A stretch of DNA of 64,000 bases from Terrimonas sp. (GTDB lineage: Bacteria; Bacteroidota; Bacteroidia; Chitinophagales; Chitinophagaceae): the NCBI RefSeq assembly GCF_003075435.1, contig NZ_QCZJ01000011.1, positions 1 through 64,000 of the forward strand. The letters are read 5' to 3'. Shown piece after piece: positions 44,304-52,337 of the stretch. How positions within the stretch are numbered: the stretch's first letter is position 1; each line of letters begins with the position of its first letter. The notes beneath the pieces were generated by a model, which saw only the letters and a program-made list of their open reading frames with translations, made no database searches and was not told where the DNA came from. A program made the translations under genes and the position numbers.

Positions 44304-45173
44304 ATGACCGTAGTTGAAGCCTTCCGGAAATTAACTGATACGCTCCATAGTTTATATGATAAGCGTGAGTCGGAGAATATAGCCGATTTGGTTATGGAGA
44401 AAATAACCGGGCTGAGACGAATGGAAAGAGTATTGAAAAAAGAGACTGAGCTTACAATGCAACAGGAAAAAGCAGTAGCGCAATATTCCACAGAACTTTT
44501 ACAGCACAAACCCGTACAGTATGTTTTAAAGGAAGCCTGGTTTTACGGGCTTCGTTTTTTGGTGGTTGAATATGTGCTGATACCACGCCCGGAGACTGAA
44601 GAACTGGTAGACTGGATCATTAAAGATGCAAAGCTTTTGCCATCTCCGCCATCTGCCATATTAGATATAGGCACTGGTAGTGGCTGTATACCTGTCGCAC
44701 TGAAAAAAGAACTGGCAACACCTGTAATAACCGCAATAGACATCAGCAGTGAAGCATTAAGCATTGCAAAAAAAAATGCAGATGATAATAATGTAAATAT
44801 TGATTTTTTACTGGTTGACGCCCTGAATGAAGAACAGCTTGATACCCTGCCGGTATTTGATATTATAGTAAGTAACCCGCCTTATATACCGGTAACAGAT
44901 ATGGCTGAAATGCGGGAGAATGTATTGAACTTTGAGCCGCACACCGCGTTGTTTGTTCCAAATGAAGATCCGTTGCTTTTTTATAAAGCCATTGCAAAGT
45001 TTGCAACATCACATTTAAATGCCAGTGGTAAAGTATATGTAGAAATTCATGAGGCGCAGGGCGAAGCAGTAAAAAGAATATTTGAAGAGCGTGGACTTTC
45101 AAATTGCGTAATAAAAAAAGATATGCAGGGCAAAGACAGGATGGTGAGGGCGGAGAGAAGCGGTGATGAATAG
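44304..45173 (+). CDS. prmC: peptide chain release factor N5-glutamine methyltransferase
   Basis: A 289-aa class I methyltransferase. The SAM-binding motif is ILDIGTGSGCIPVALKKE, and the catalytic NPPY is at 191-194 (SNPPYIPVTDM), the signature of glutamine N5-methyltransferases. The N-terminal helical domain binds the release factor and ends near the PVQYVLKEAWFYG and LIPRPETEELVDW motifs typical of PrmC. It modifies the GGQ glutamine of RF1 and RF2, raising termination efficiency. It acts in the cytosol and shows no operon partner. Confidence 0.95.
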   Translation: MTVVEAFRKLTDTLHSLYDKRESENIADLVMEKITGLRRMERVLKKETELTMQQEKAVAQYSTELLQHKPVQYVLKEAWFYGLRFLVVEYVLIPRPETEELVDWIIKDAKLLPSPPSAILDIGTGSGCIPVALKKELATPVITAIDISSEALSIAKKNADDNNVNIDFLLVDALNEEQLDTLPVFDIIVSNPPYIPVTDMAEMRENVLNFEPHTALFVPNEDPLLFYKAIAKFATSHLNASGKVYVEIHEAQGEAVKRIFEERGLSNCVIKKDMQGKDRMVRAERSGDE

Positions 45174-45284
45174 TTGCAGGTTTCGGGTTTGTGGTTTGTA
45201 GTTGTGAGTTGCAAGTTACAGGTTGTGAGGTTGTGGGCTGATGATAACTCATCGCCCACAGCCCATAGCCCATAGCTCACAGCC
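45174..45284. repeat. phrase repeat with hairpin between convergent genes
   Basis: Words such as GTTTGTGGTTTGTAGTTG and AAGTTACAGGTTGTGAGG lead into a hairpin: GTGGGC-T-GATGA (45233-45244) pairs with TCATCGCCCAC (45249-45259) around TAAC. Words of the CAGCCCATAGCC type follow. It fills the whole space between prmC and the FKBP gene and probably ends both transcripts. Confidence 0.65.
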
Positions 45285-45713
45285 CTACACTATCTCCACC
45301 AATTCCACATCAAACACCAGGTCTTTGCCGGCAAGAGAATGATTGGCATCAAATATTACTACATCATCTTTTAATTCAGCCACCACCACAGGCACAGGGT
45401 AGCCCTGCTGGTTTTGTAGCTGAAGCTGCATGCCGGGTTCCAGTTTCATGCCTTCGGGCACCTGGTTCATGGGAAACTCAATCATTGCCTGCTCATCCCT
45501 CGGGCCATAACCTTCTGCAAATGGTATATTGATAATTTTCTTTTCGCCAACTGCCATACCTTCCACACCTGCATCAAAACCTTTTATCATTTGTCCGGCG
45601 CCAACAGTAAATTCCAGTGGTTCACGGCCTACTGATGAATCAAACTGATCGCCATCTGTTAAGCGGCCTGTATAATGCACTCTTACAACATCACCTTTTT
45701 TTGCCTGTTTCAT
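45285..45713 (-). CDS. SlyD-like FKBP peptidyl-prolyl cis-trans isomerase
   Basis: A 142-aa protein with the two-domain SlyD plan: FKBP core (VRVHYTGRLTDGDQFDSS, LEFTVGAGQMIKGFDAGVEG) interrupted after residue 70 by an insert-in-flap chaperone domain (GYGPRDEQAMIEFPMNQVPE, QQGYPVPVVVAELKDDVVIF), then DANHSLAGKDLVFDVELVEI. It speeds proline isomerisation and helps folding in the cytosol. The His-rich metal-binding tail of E. coli SlyD is absent, so a role in nickel delivery is unlikely. Confidence 0.93.
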   Translation of the reverse strand: MKQAKKGDVVRVHYTGRLTDGDQFDSSVGREPLEFTVGAGQMIKGFDAGVEGMAVGEKKIINIPFAEGYGPRDEQAMIEFPMNQVPEGMKLEPGMQLQLQNQQGYPVPVVVAELKDDVVIFDANHSLAGKDLVFDVELVEIV

Positions 45714-45739
45714 ATAGATTGTTTTATTGATTTAATCGT

Positions 45740-45770
45740 GAAAGGTATACGATTCCGGTTATTATACAAA
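45740..45770 (-). promoter_or_regulatory. candidate promoter of the FKBP gene
   Basis: On the minus strand TTTG (45770-45767) lies 19 bases before TACCTTTC (45747-45740), one mismatch from TAnnTTTG. The ATG at 45713 follows after about 27 bases. Confidence 0.5.
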
Positions 45771-45798
45771 AAAGATTAAGATATTTGATTATTGAAAA

Positions 45799-45921
45799 AT
45801 GGAGAATAAAAGACCCGACATCGGATGTGTTATTTATGTCATAGTTGTGGTTCTGTTAGTTATTATAACCTTATTATTGCTGATCAAGTCTGTATTTTCA
45901 TTTTTTCCAATGTTTGATTAA
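45799..45921 (+). CDS. possible 40-aa single-pass membrane microprotein
   Basis: An ATG at 45799 opens a 40-codon frame. It has a short charged start (MENKRPDIGC), one strong hydrophobic helix (VIYVIVVVLLVIITLLLLI) and a short tail KSVFSFFPMFD. The charge step before the helix suggests a cytosolic N-terminus by the positive-inside rule. It overlaps no other gene and lies 59 bases before the DUF1343 gene. Short genes of this type are easily missed, but equally a chance frame in AT-rich DNA can look so; I give it moderate weight. Confidence 0.4.
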   Translation: MENKRPDIGCVIYVIVVVLLVIITLLLLIKSVFSFFPMFD

Positions 45922-45980
45922 ATTATACAGAAGCATTTTTGCTATATTTTTGAAACTTTACCTGAATAAAAAATTTGCTC

Positions 45981-47315
45981 ATGATGTTGTTATCACAAAT
46001 AACTGTTCATTTTACCAGTTTTGTAATTTCTTTTATACTCTCGTTTACTAATATTGGTTGCAACAGTTGTACCAACACAACTACTGTTCCGGTATTATCT
46101 GAGCAAAAAAGTAAAACTGATATTTTACCTGGTGCTTTCCGTTTTGATAAATATCTTCCGTTAATAAAAGGCAAATCAATTGCCATATTTGCCAATCAAA
46201 CCACTATTGTGGGGAATAAACACCTCATCGACACCCTTAAAAGCTTAGGCGTTACACCTAAAAAAGTATTTTCACCAGAGCATGGCTTTCGCGGTACTGC
46301 TGATGCCGGCGAAACGGTTGGCAATTATATTGATCAGAAAACCGGCGTTGCCATTATCTCTCTTTATGGAAATAAAAAAAAGCCTTCAGCAGATGATGTA
46401 AAGGATATTGACATTTTAATGTTTGACATGCAGGACATTGGTGTGAGATATTATACCTATATATCTTCTTTACAGGATTATATTGAAGCAGCTATTGCAT
46501 ATAAAAAGCCTGTTATTATTTTAGACAGGCCAAATCCAAATGGATTTTATGTTGATGGGCCGGTATTGAACATGAAATACAAATCATTTATAGGCATGCA
46601 GCCTATACCCGCTGTATATGGCATGACGATGGGCGAATATGCCCAAATGATCATCCGTGAAAAATGGATTGACCTTAAAAATACACAACCTGAAATCTTT
46701 ACTGATGAAGATAAGCGTTCATCCATTGATCTTACCAAATGCAGTATTACTATTATTAAATGTGGTAATTATGATCACAACAGCAGGTATACACTTCCGG
46801 TAAAACCATCGCCTAATATTCCTGATATGCAATCCGTATATCTCTTCCCCTCCACCTGTTTTTTTGAAGGAACAGTATTCAGCGAAGGGCGCGGCACGCC
46901 CAAACCCTTCCAGTGGATTGGACATCCTTCTTTACCAAAAAATCTTTTTTCATTTACACCTAATCCTACTGAGGGTGCAAAAAACTCCAAACTATATGGC
47001 CAGCTTTGCTATGGCTGGGATCTTAGCGGAACCGTAGAAGAAGTACTGCAAAAAACAAACGGCAGGTTGCAATTAAAATGGATACTTGAAGCATATAGGC
47101 TTTTCCCAAAAAAAGACAGCTTCTTTATTATTCCTAAATCCGGCAATATGGAAGGAAGTTTTTTTAACAAGCTGGCGGGCAATAATGAGCTGTGGCAACA
47201 GATAAAAGCAGGCACGCCTGAAGATGAAATTAGGAAAAGCTGGGAACCTAAGTTGAGCGAATTTAAAGTGACCAGGAAAAAGTATTTATTGTACAAAGAT
47301 TTTTCAGCCGAGTAA
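45981..47315 (+). CDS. DUF1343 family exo-beta-N-acetylmuramidase (NamZ-like, GH171)
   Basis: A 444-aa exported protein, starting at one of two ATGs (45981, 45984) after a TTG. The leader ends in SFTNIGC, lipobox-like with Cys27. The core has DUF1343 motifs: SIAIFANQTTIVG, SPEHGFRGTADAGETV, LMFDMQDIGVRYYTYIS, VILDRPNPNG, and FEGTVFSEGRGTPKPFQWIG. Family member NamZ removes MurNAc from the non-reducing end of peptidoglycan fragments. It ends one base before fmt, so the two genes are probably translated together. Confidence 0.88.
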   Translation: MMLLSQITVHFTSFVISFILSFTNIGCNSCTNTTTVPVLSEQKSKTDILPGAFRFDKYLPLIKGKSIAIFANQTTIVGNKHLIDTLKSLGVTPKKVFSPEHGFRGTADAGETVGNYIDQKTGVAIISLYGNKKKPSADDVKDIDILMFDMQDIGVRYYTYISSLQDYIEAAIAYKKPVIILDRPNPNGFYVDGPVLNMKYKSFIGMQPIPAVYGMTMGEYAQMIIREKWIDLKNTQPEIFTDEDKRSSIDLTKCSITIIKCGNYDHNSRYTLPVKPSPNIPDMQSVYLFPSTCFFEGTVFSEGRGTPKPFQWIGHPSLPKNLFSFTPNPTEGAKNSKLYGQLCYGWDLSGTVEEVLQKTNGRLQLKWILEAYRLFPKKDSFFIIPKSGNMEGSFFNKLAGNNELWQQIKAGTPEDEIRKSWEPKLSEFKVTRKKYLLYKDFSAE

Positions 47316-47316
47316 T

Positions 47317-48246
47317 ATGGATAAAAAGGATGTACGGATAGTATTTATGGGAACGCCTGAATTTGCAGTAGCATCACTTGCTGCGTTGGTAGATGCGGGT
47401 TATAATATTGTAGCGGTAGTTACAGCGCCGGATAAACCATCTGGCAGAGGCATGAAGATGAATGAAAGCGCTGTAAAGAAATACGCGGTTGAAAAAGGCT
47501 TGCATGTTTTGCAGCCACTCAAATTGAAAGCACCTGAATTTATTGAAGCGCTGCAACAACTTAATGCCGACTTACAAATTGTAGTAGCTTTTCGTATGTT
47601 ACCGGAAGTTGTATGGAATATGCCGCCGATGGGAACGATTAATGTGCATGGCTCATTGCTGCCGCAATACCGCGGCGCGGCTCCGATAAACTGGGCAGTA
47701 ATAAATGGTGAAAAAGAAACCGGTGTAACTACTTTTAAGCTCAAACATGAAATAGATACCGGTAATATTTTGTTGCAGGAGAAAATACCCATCGGGGAAA
47801 ATGAAACTGCAGGCGAAGTGCATGACAGAATGAAGGAAACCGGTGCGCAGTTATTGGTTAAAACTGTTGACGGACTAATGAATAAAACGATTGAAGAAAT
47901 AGAACAGTCGCAATCTTATACAGATATAAAGCATGCACCTAAAATTTTTACTGACACCTGTAAAATAGACTGGAATAGAACCATTGATGAAGTATATGAT
48001 CTTATCAGGGGGCTGGCGCCTTATCCTGCGGCCTTCACTATTTTAAATAATAAAACCCTGAAAATATTTTCGGCAAAAAAGATAAAGCAAATGCCAACAG
48101 TTAAAGCCGGCGAATATATAACCGATGGGAAAACCAGCTTACGCTTTGCGTGCAGTAACGGATGGATAGCAGTAACGGATATACAGCTTGAAGGGAAAAA
48201 GCGAATGCATATTGATGATTTTTTAAGAGGATACAGATTTGAATAG
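47317..48246 (+). CDS. fmt: methionyl-tRNA formyltransferase
   Basis: A 309-aa enzyme that formylates Met-tRNAfMet using 10-formyl-THF. The Rossmann domain starts RIVFMGTPEFAVASLAALVD. Catalytic residues Asn109, His111 and Asp147 lie in INVHGSLLPQYRGAAPINW and KHEIDTGNIL. The C-terminal OB-like domain ends FLRGYRFE. Length and motifs are canonical. It is oddly coupled to a DUF1343 gene rather than to def; the peptide deformylase gene is not in the window. Confidence 0.97.
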   Translation: MDKKDVRIVFMGTPEFAVASLAALVDAGYNIVAVVTAPDKPSGRGMKMNESAVKKYAVEKGLHVLQPLKLKAPEFIEALQQLNADLQIVVAFRMLPEVVWNMPPMGTINVHGSLLPQYRGAAPINWAVINGEKETGVTTFKLKHEIDTGNILLQEKIPIGENETAGEVHDRMKETGAQLLVKTVDGLMNKTIEEIEQSQSYTDIKHAPKIFTDTCKIDWNRTIDEVYDLIRGLAPYPAAFTILNNKTLKIFSAKKIKQMPTVKAGEYITDGKTSLRFACSNGWIAVTDIQLEGKKRMHIDDFLRGYRFE

Positions 48247-48298
48247 CCAACCGGCATATTGAAAAAATCAGCACATTTAAAAGCAATACATCATTTAC

Positions 48299-49492
48299 AT
48301 GCCTTCTCCCTCTAATCGTATATTATCTGTTGATGCCTTCAGGGGTATTACTATACTGGTAATGATTTTTGTGAATGAGCTTGCTGGTATCAGTAATATT
48401 CCTGCATGGATGAAGCATGTAGCCGCGGATGCCGATGCCATGACCTTTGTAGATGTGGTGTTTCCGGCTTTCCTCTTTATTGTAGGTATGTCAATACCAT
48501 TTGCCATGAACAGGAGATTACAAAAGGGCGATGATTTTTTGCAGATACAATGGCATGTAATATGGCGCACATTTGGATTACTGATACTGGGTGTTTTTAT
48601 GGTAAACGGTGAGGGTGGAAACCTGAATGAAAAAGCTACCGGTATGAGCAGGAGCCTTTGGCTTTTACTTTTTTATACCTGCATTATACTTGTATGGAAT
48701 GTATATGCTTTTAAAAGAAGATGGTGGAAATACGTTTTTCAACTGGCAGGTTTTATAGGCCTGGTTATACTCGGGCTGATATACCGGGGTGGGGAAGAAG
48801 GCACGGAATATTTAACACCGCGTTGGTGGGGTATACTGGGATTGATTGGCTGGGCATATTTGTACGCCTGTATATTATACCAGGTTTCTGATGCAAAAAA
48901 GGGGTACCTTATTGGTTGTCTTATTTACTGTATACTGTTTTATATGGCGGGTAAAACCAGTTATGTGGCTGAAAGACCATACCTGCTCTGGATAAAGAGC
49001 CAATCCGGCAACGCTATACATACAGCCGTTGTACTTTGCGGTATAATATTATCACTGATATTTTTTGACAAACGCTCTCAGTTTAATATTAAAAGCAGTT
49101 ATATACAGGCTTCAATTTTTACAGGTCTGCTTTTTATAACCGGTTATTTTCTCCGCCCATATTATACTATCTCTAAAATATATGCTACACCTACCTGGGC
49201 TTTATACAGCGCCGGTATAAGTTGTGTTGTTTTTTGTTTTTTATACTGGCTTATTGATATAAAGGGGATACAAAAATGGGCTAATTTCTTTAAGCCTGTT
49301 GCCACAAATCCATTGCTTGCCTATATAATGCCCGGAATTATTTACGCGCTATCCGGCGTGCTGCATATTACAATAACACCTCGCTCCATGCAAAACGGAG
49401 CCGCAGGAATTGTGTGGTCGCTTTTGTTTGCAGTGGCAACTATATTTATAGTGAAAGGATTGAACAGGTTGAAGATAAAATTACAGTTGTGA
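48299..49492 (+). CDS. DUF5009/NagX-like multi-pass membrane protein (COG4299)
   Basis: A 397-aa protein with about 10-12 helices. The start RILSVDAFRGITILVMIFVN and FVDVVFPAFLFIVGMSIPFA match the COG4299 family, which includes NagX of amino-sugar pathways and the membrane domain of heparan-alpha-glucosaminide N-acetyltransferase. By family it may transport or acetylate an amino sugar. It lies 52 bases after fmt and near NamZ-like and GH20 genes, which supports a link to GlcNAc or MurNAc use. The exact reaction is not proven. Confidence 0.82.
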   Translation: MPSPSNRILSVDAFRGITILVMIFVNELAGISNIPAWMKHVAADADAMTFVDVVFPAFLFIVGMSIPFAMNRRLQKGDDFLQIQWHVIWRTFGLLILGVFMVNGEGGNLNEKATGMSRSLWLLLFYTCIILVWNVYAFKRRWWKYVFQLAGFIGLVILGLIYRGGEEGTEYLTPRWWGILGLIGWAYLYACILYQVSDAKKGYLIGCLIYCILFYMAGKTSYVAERPYLLWIKSQSGNAIHTAVVLCGIILSLIFFDKRSQFNIKSSYIQASIFTGLLFITGYFLRPYYTISKIYATPTWALYSAGISCVVFCFLYWLIDIKGIQKWANFFKPVATNPLLAYIMPGIIYALSGVLHITITPRSMQNGAAGIVWSLLFAVATIFIVKGLNRLKIKLQL

Positions 49493-49516
49493 ATAATCAT
49501 AAATGCACGAAATGAT

Positions 49517-50995
49517 TTAATCACGCTTTTCAATCCTCATTTCACCATTATTCAAATACAAAGCCTTTGTTACACATTCGGGTATTTCGTGCCTGTAATG
49601 ACTTACATACAATAATGTAGTACCAAAGGTTTGGCAGATATCATTTATGATCTGCCGGAATTCATCAATATGCCTGCTGTCGAGACCCTGGCAGGGTTCA
49701 TCCAGGATAAGCATGGGCGGATTTTTGACCAGCGCTCTCGCTAATAAAACAAGTCTTTGTTCGCCGGCAGAAAGTTGGGACAGCAGCTTGTTTTGAATTT
49801 TTTCCAGTTGCAGCAGGTGCATCCATTCGTTTACCTGTTTTCTTTGCGCTTCATTCAACTGCCGGAATAGGCCGATGGAATCAAAAAGTCCGGAAGCTAT
49901 TGTTTGAAAGGTTGTGGACGTATAGTCAAAGTAAATATGCATTTCAGGTGACAGGTACCCTATCTTTTTTTTTATATCCCATATACTTTCGCCTGTGCCC
50001 CGCCTTTTATCGAAAAGATATACTTCATTTGCGTATGCTTTGGCGTTATCGCCTGTAATCAAGCTTAATAAAGTTGATTTGCCTGCGCCGTTTGGTCCGG
50101 ATATACTCCAGCATTCTCCTTTCTTCACATCCCAGTTTATATTATGCAGAATAATACGATCACCATATTTTACTTCCACATTTCTCATTCGTATGGCATA
50201 ATCAAAATCCTGTGCTTCATTTTTTTTAAGCGCATGCAAAGCTTTATGATCGATGCTGAATGTCTCGCTTCCAGGTACGGAATACGGATCAAAATTTTTT
50301 CTTTTAGTGGCGGATACTATTGTGCCGTTTTGCAATACAGCAACATGCGTTATGCTGTCAGGCACTTCAAATGGCGATGTGATGAGCAAAATTTTAACGC
50401 CCGTTTTTTTCAGGGTATCTATGATCTGCGCTAATATTTTTCTTCCTTCAACATCAAGTCCAACAAACGGATTATCGAGTATCAGTAATTCCGGTTCCTG
50501 CAAAATAGCTTTGGCTATCTGTAGTCTTTTATTTTCCCCGTTTGATAATTGTATCAGGGGTTCATTCATTATATGTGTTATATGAAGTACCGCAGGCAAA
50601 GTTGCCACTTCAATACCTGTGGCAATTTTTTTTTGCCGGGGATTTAATTGCTCCAGCGCTTCAGCTACGGTTACTGCATCTTCCGCGTCTGAAGAATTAT
50701 AGCGCTGCTGGTAATAAAAATCAGCAACATTAGAGAGGTTTTTAAAACGATGCTGCTGTTCAACCACAACAATATCCGGCTTAGCACCATTTTTAAATTG
50801 AATATTGCCGGTAAAATAATGTTTGCCCGCAAGTGTGTTGGCCAATGTGGTTTTGCCACTTCCTGATGCGCCAACTATCGCCCATTCTTCATTATCCTTT
50901 ATATTGAGATTAAGCTTTTTTAAAACTTCTTTTTCCCCGGACCTTACTGTAACATCTTCTATGCGTAAAAAAAAATCATCCATTGTATTTTTCAT
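49517..50995 (-). CDS. twin ABC ATPase, ModF-like
   Basis: A 492-aa soluble protein with two ABC cassettes, as in E. coli ModF (490 aa). Walker A motifs are GASGSGKTT and GPNGAGKST; signature loops are QLSNGENKRLQIAKAIL and QLSAGEQRLVLLARALV; both Walker B motifs (LLILDNPFVGLD, MLILDEPCQGLD) are present. There is no membrane domain and no permease beside it. ModF-type proteins have an unclear role. Met1 (50995) and Met5 (50983) are both possible starts, and a terminator-like hairpin spans them. Confidence 0.88.
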   Translation of the reverse strand: MKNTMDDFFLRIEDVTVRSGEKEVLKKLNLNIKDNEEWAIVGASGSGKTTLANTLAGKHYFTGNIQFKNGAKPDIVVVEQQHRFKNLSNVADFYYQQRYNSSDAEDAVTVAEALEQLNPRQKKIATGIEVATLPAVLHITHIMNEPLIQLSNGENKRLQIAKAILQEPELLILDNPFVGLDVEGRKILAQIIDTLKKTGVKILLITSPFEVPDSITHVAVLQNGTIVSATKRKNFDPYSVPGSETFSIDHKALHALKKNEAQDFDYAIRMRNVEVKYGDRIILHNINWDVKKGECWSISGPNGAGKSTLLSLITGDNAKAYANEVYLFDKRRGTGESIWDIKKKIGYLSPEMHIYFDYTSTTFQTIASGLFDSIGLFRQLNEAQRKQVNEWMHLLQLEKIQNKLLSQLSAGEQRLVLLARALVKNPPMLILDEPCQGLDSRHIDEFRQIINDICQTFGTTLLYVSHYRHEIPECVTKALYLNNGEMRIEKRD

Positions 50996-51009
50996 TTTAC
51001 AATGGATGA
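50967..51009 (-). terminator. terminator-like hairpin over the start of the ABC gene
   Basis: On the minus strand TCATCCATTGTA (51009-50998) pairs exactly with TACAATGGATGA (50987-50976) around 10 bases and is followed by nine T (50975-50967). The first ATG of the ABC gene is in the loop, the second in the 3' arm, and the T-run encodes Phe-Phe. It may be the terminator of the 87-aa gene upstream, an attenuator, or both. Confidence 0.75.
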
Positions 51010-51034
51010 AGTTATTGTTTTGTTTACAAATGGC

Positions 51035-51298
51035 TTAATCTTCGTCTTCATAATAGGCGTCTTCATTATTATAATATGAAGATTGCCACTCCTTCACCGC
51101 CCTGTCATCAAGCAGTTCCAGGATTTCAACAATAGGGTCTGTCTTTCTTTTCCATTCAGTTACTTCAGATTCTACATACCTGGTTACAAAAACACAATGA
51201 TCAGATTCTGACATTATCCTGATCAGCACCACAGGTGAAGTTTCTTTCTCCTGAATAAGATAATAACATCCTTTTTCTAACAAAGCATACGAGTACAT
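51035..51298 (-). CDS. small acidic protein of unknown function
   Basis: An 87-aa cytosolic protein: MYSYALLEKGCYYLIQEKET, then strands (VVLIRIMSESDHCVFVTRYV), a helix (PIVEILELLDDRAVKEWQSS) and an acidic tail (NNEDAYYEDED). No family recognised. Codon use and the compact mixed fold suggest a real gene. It precedes the twin ABC ATPase by 39 bases; the hairpin between them may set how often transcription continues. Confidence 0.65.
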   Translation of the reverse strand: MYSYALLEKGCYYLIQEKETSPVVLIRIMSESDHCVFVTRYVESEVTEWKRKTDPIVEILELLDDRAVKEWQSSYYNNEDAYYEDED

Positions 51299-51620
51299 AA
51301 CAATTCAATTTTAAACCTGATCAATACAGATTTAATGGGTAAGTAGTAAGAATTTTAATGAGGTTATAGTACCGTAATAATGGAATTAGTAAGTAAACCG
51401 GCGGAAATTTGCATCATAGGTTTTTGCCGCCATGGATACAAATTTAAAGGAATTATACATCTGTATTGCATATAGAGCCAATATGCCGCAGCATTTTACA
51501 GAAAATTAATTTTAGCTGTGAAAACACGGTACATACATATATTATTTTACATAATGCATGAGCTTTATTTTAAATATTGGGGCAAAAACCAGAATTTTGC
51601 CGCTTTCAAAGACAGCAATA
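51299..51620. other. intergenic region, nothing recognised
   Basis: These bases lie between two divergent genes and must hold both promoters. I found no exact TAnnTTTG element and no gene. An extension of the HAD frame back to 51558 has no support. Confidence 0.5.
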
Positions 51621-52337
51621 ATGAGTGAAAATATAGCAATTAAAGCTTTGATTTTTGATCTTAATGGCACTATGATAGATGATATGGCCTTCCATACCAT
51701 TGCCTGGCATGATATTTTAAACAATGATCTGAAAGCAAATCTTACTGAAGAAGAGGTAAAAAAGCAGATGTATGGAAAGAATGAAGAAGTGCTTGCACGC
51801 ATTTTCGGGCAGGGGCATTTTAATGAAGCAGAAGCCAACCGCATATCAATTGAAAAAGAAAAGAGATACCAGCGTGCTTTTCTTCCGCATTTAAAATTAA
51901 TAGAAGGGCTTGAACCCTTCCTGGCTTTTGCCCACAGCAAAAATATACCAATGGCTATAGGTTCAGCAGCCATTCCTTTCAATATTAATTTTGTGCTTGA
52001 TAATTTACATATCAGGCATTACTTTTCTGCCATTGTAAGTGCTGATGATGTGAAGATGAGCAAGCCTGATCCTGAAACTTTTACCAAAGCGGCGGCGCTG
52101 TTGCATACTTCCCCGGCAAACTGCATTGTTTTTGAAGACGCGCCTAAAGGCGTTGAAGCCGCTGAAAACGCCGGCATGAAATCAATAGTACTTACTACTA
52201 TGCATACAGAAGATGAATTTACCGGGTACAACAATATACTCAGGTTTATAAAAAACTATAAAGATCCTTTGCTGAAAGATATTAATGAAATGCCTTACTT
52301 CTCTTTTGGAAAGGGAAATATATCAGAAGGATTATGA
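51621..52337 (+). CDS. HAD family hydrolase, beta-phosphoglucomutase-like
   Basis: From the ATG at 51621 a 238-aa subfamily I HAD protein. A 21-codon upstream extension lacks family resemblance. Motif I is FDLNGT with nucleophile Asp13, but the usual second Asp is Asn15. The helical cap follows (FHTIAWHDILNNDLKANL). Motif II is IGSAA, motif III MSKPDPETF, motif IV VFEDAPKGVEAAENAG. The sequence is closest to sugar-phosphate phosphatases or mutases of the beta-PGM/YcjU type. Asn in place of the acid/base Asp may lower or change activity. The 3' end overlaps the sulfatase gene by 43 bases, tail to tail. Confidence 0.85.
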   Translation: MSENIAIKALIFDLNGTMIDDMAFHTIAWHDILNNDLKANLTEEEVKKQMYGKNEEVLARIFGQGHFNEAEANRISIEKEKRYQRAFLPHLKLIEGLEPFLAFAHSKNIPMAIGSAAIPFNINFVLDNLHIRHYFSAIVSADDVKMSKPDPETFTKAAALLHTSPANCIVFEDAPKGVEAAENAGMKSIVLTTMHTEDEFTGYNNILRFIKNYKDPLLKDINEMPYFSFGKGNISEGL

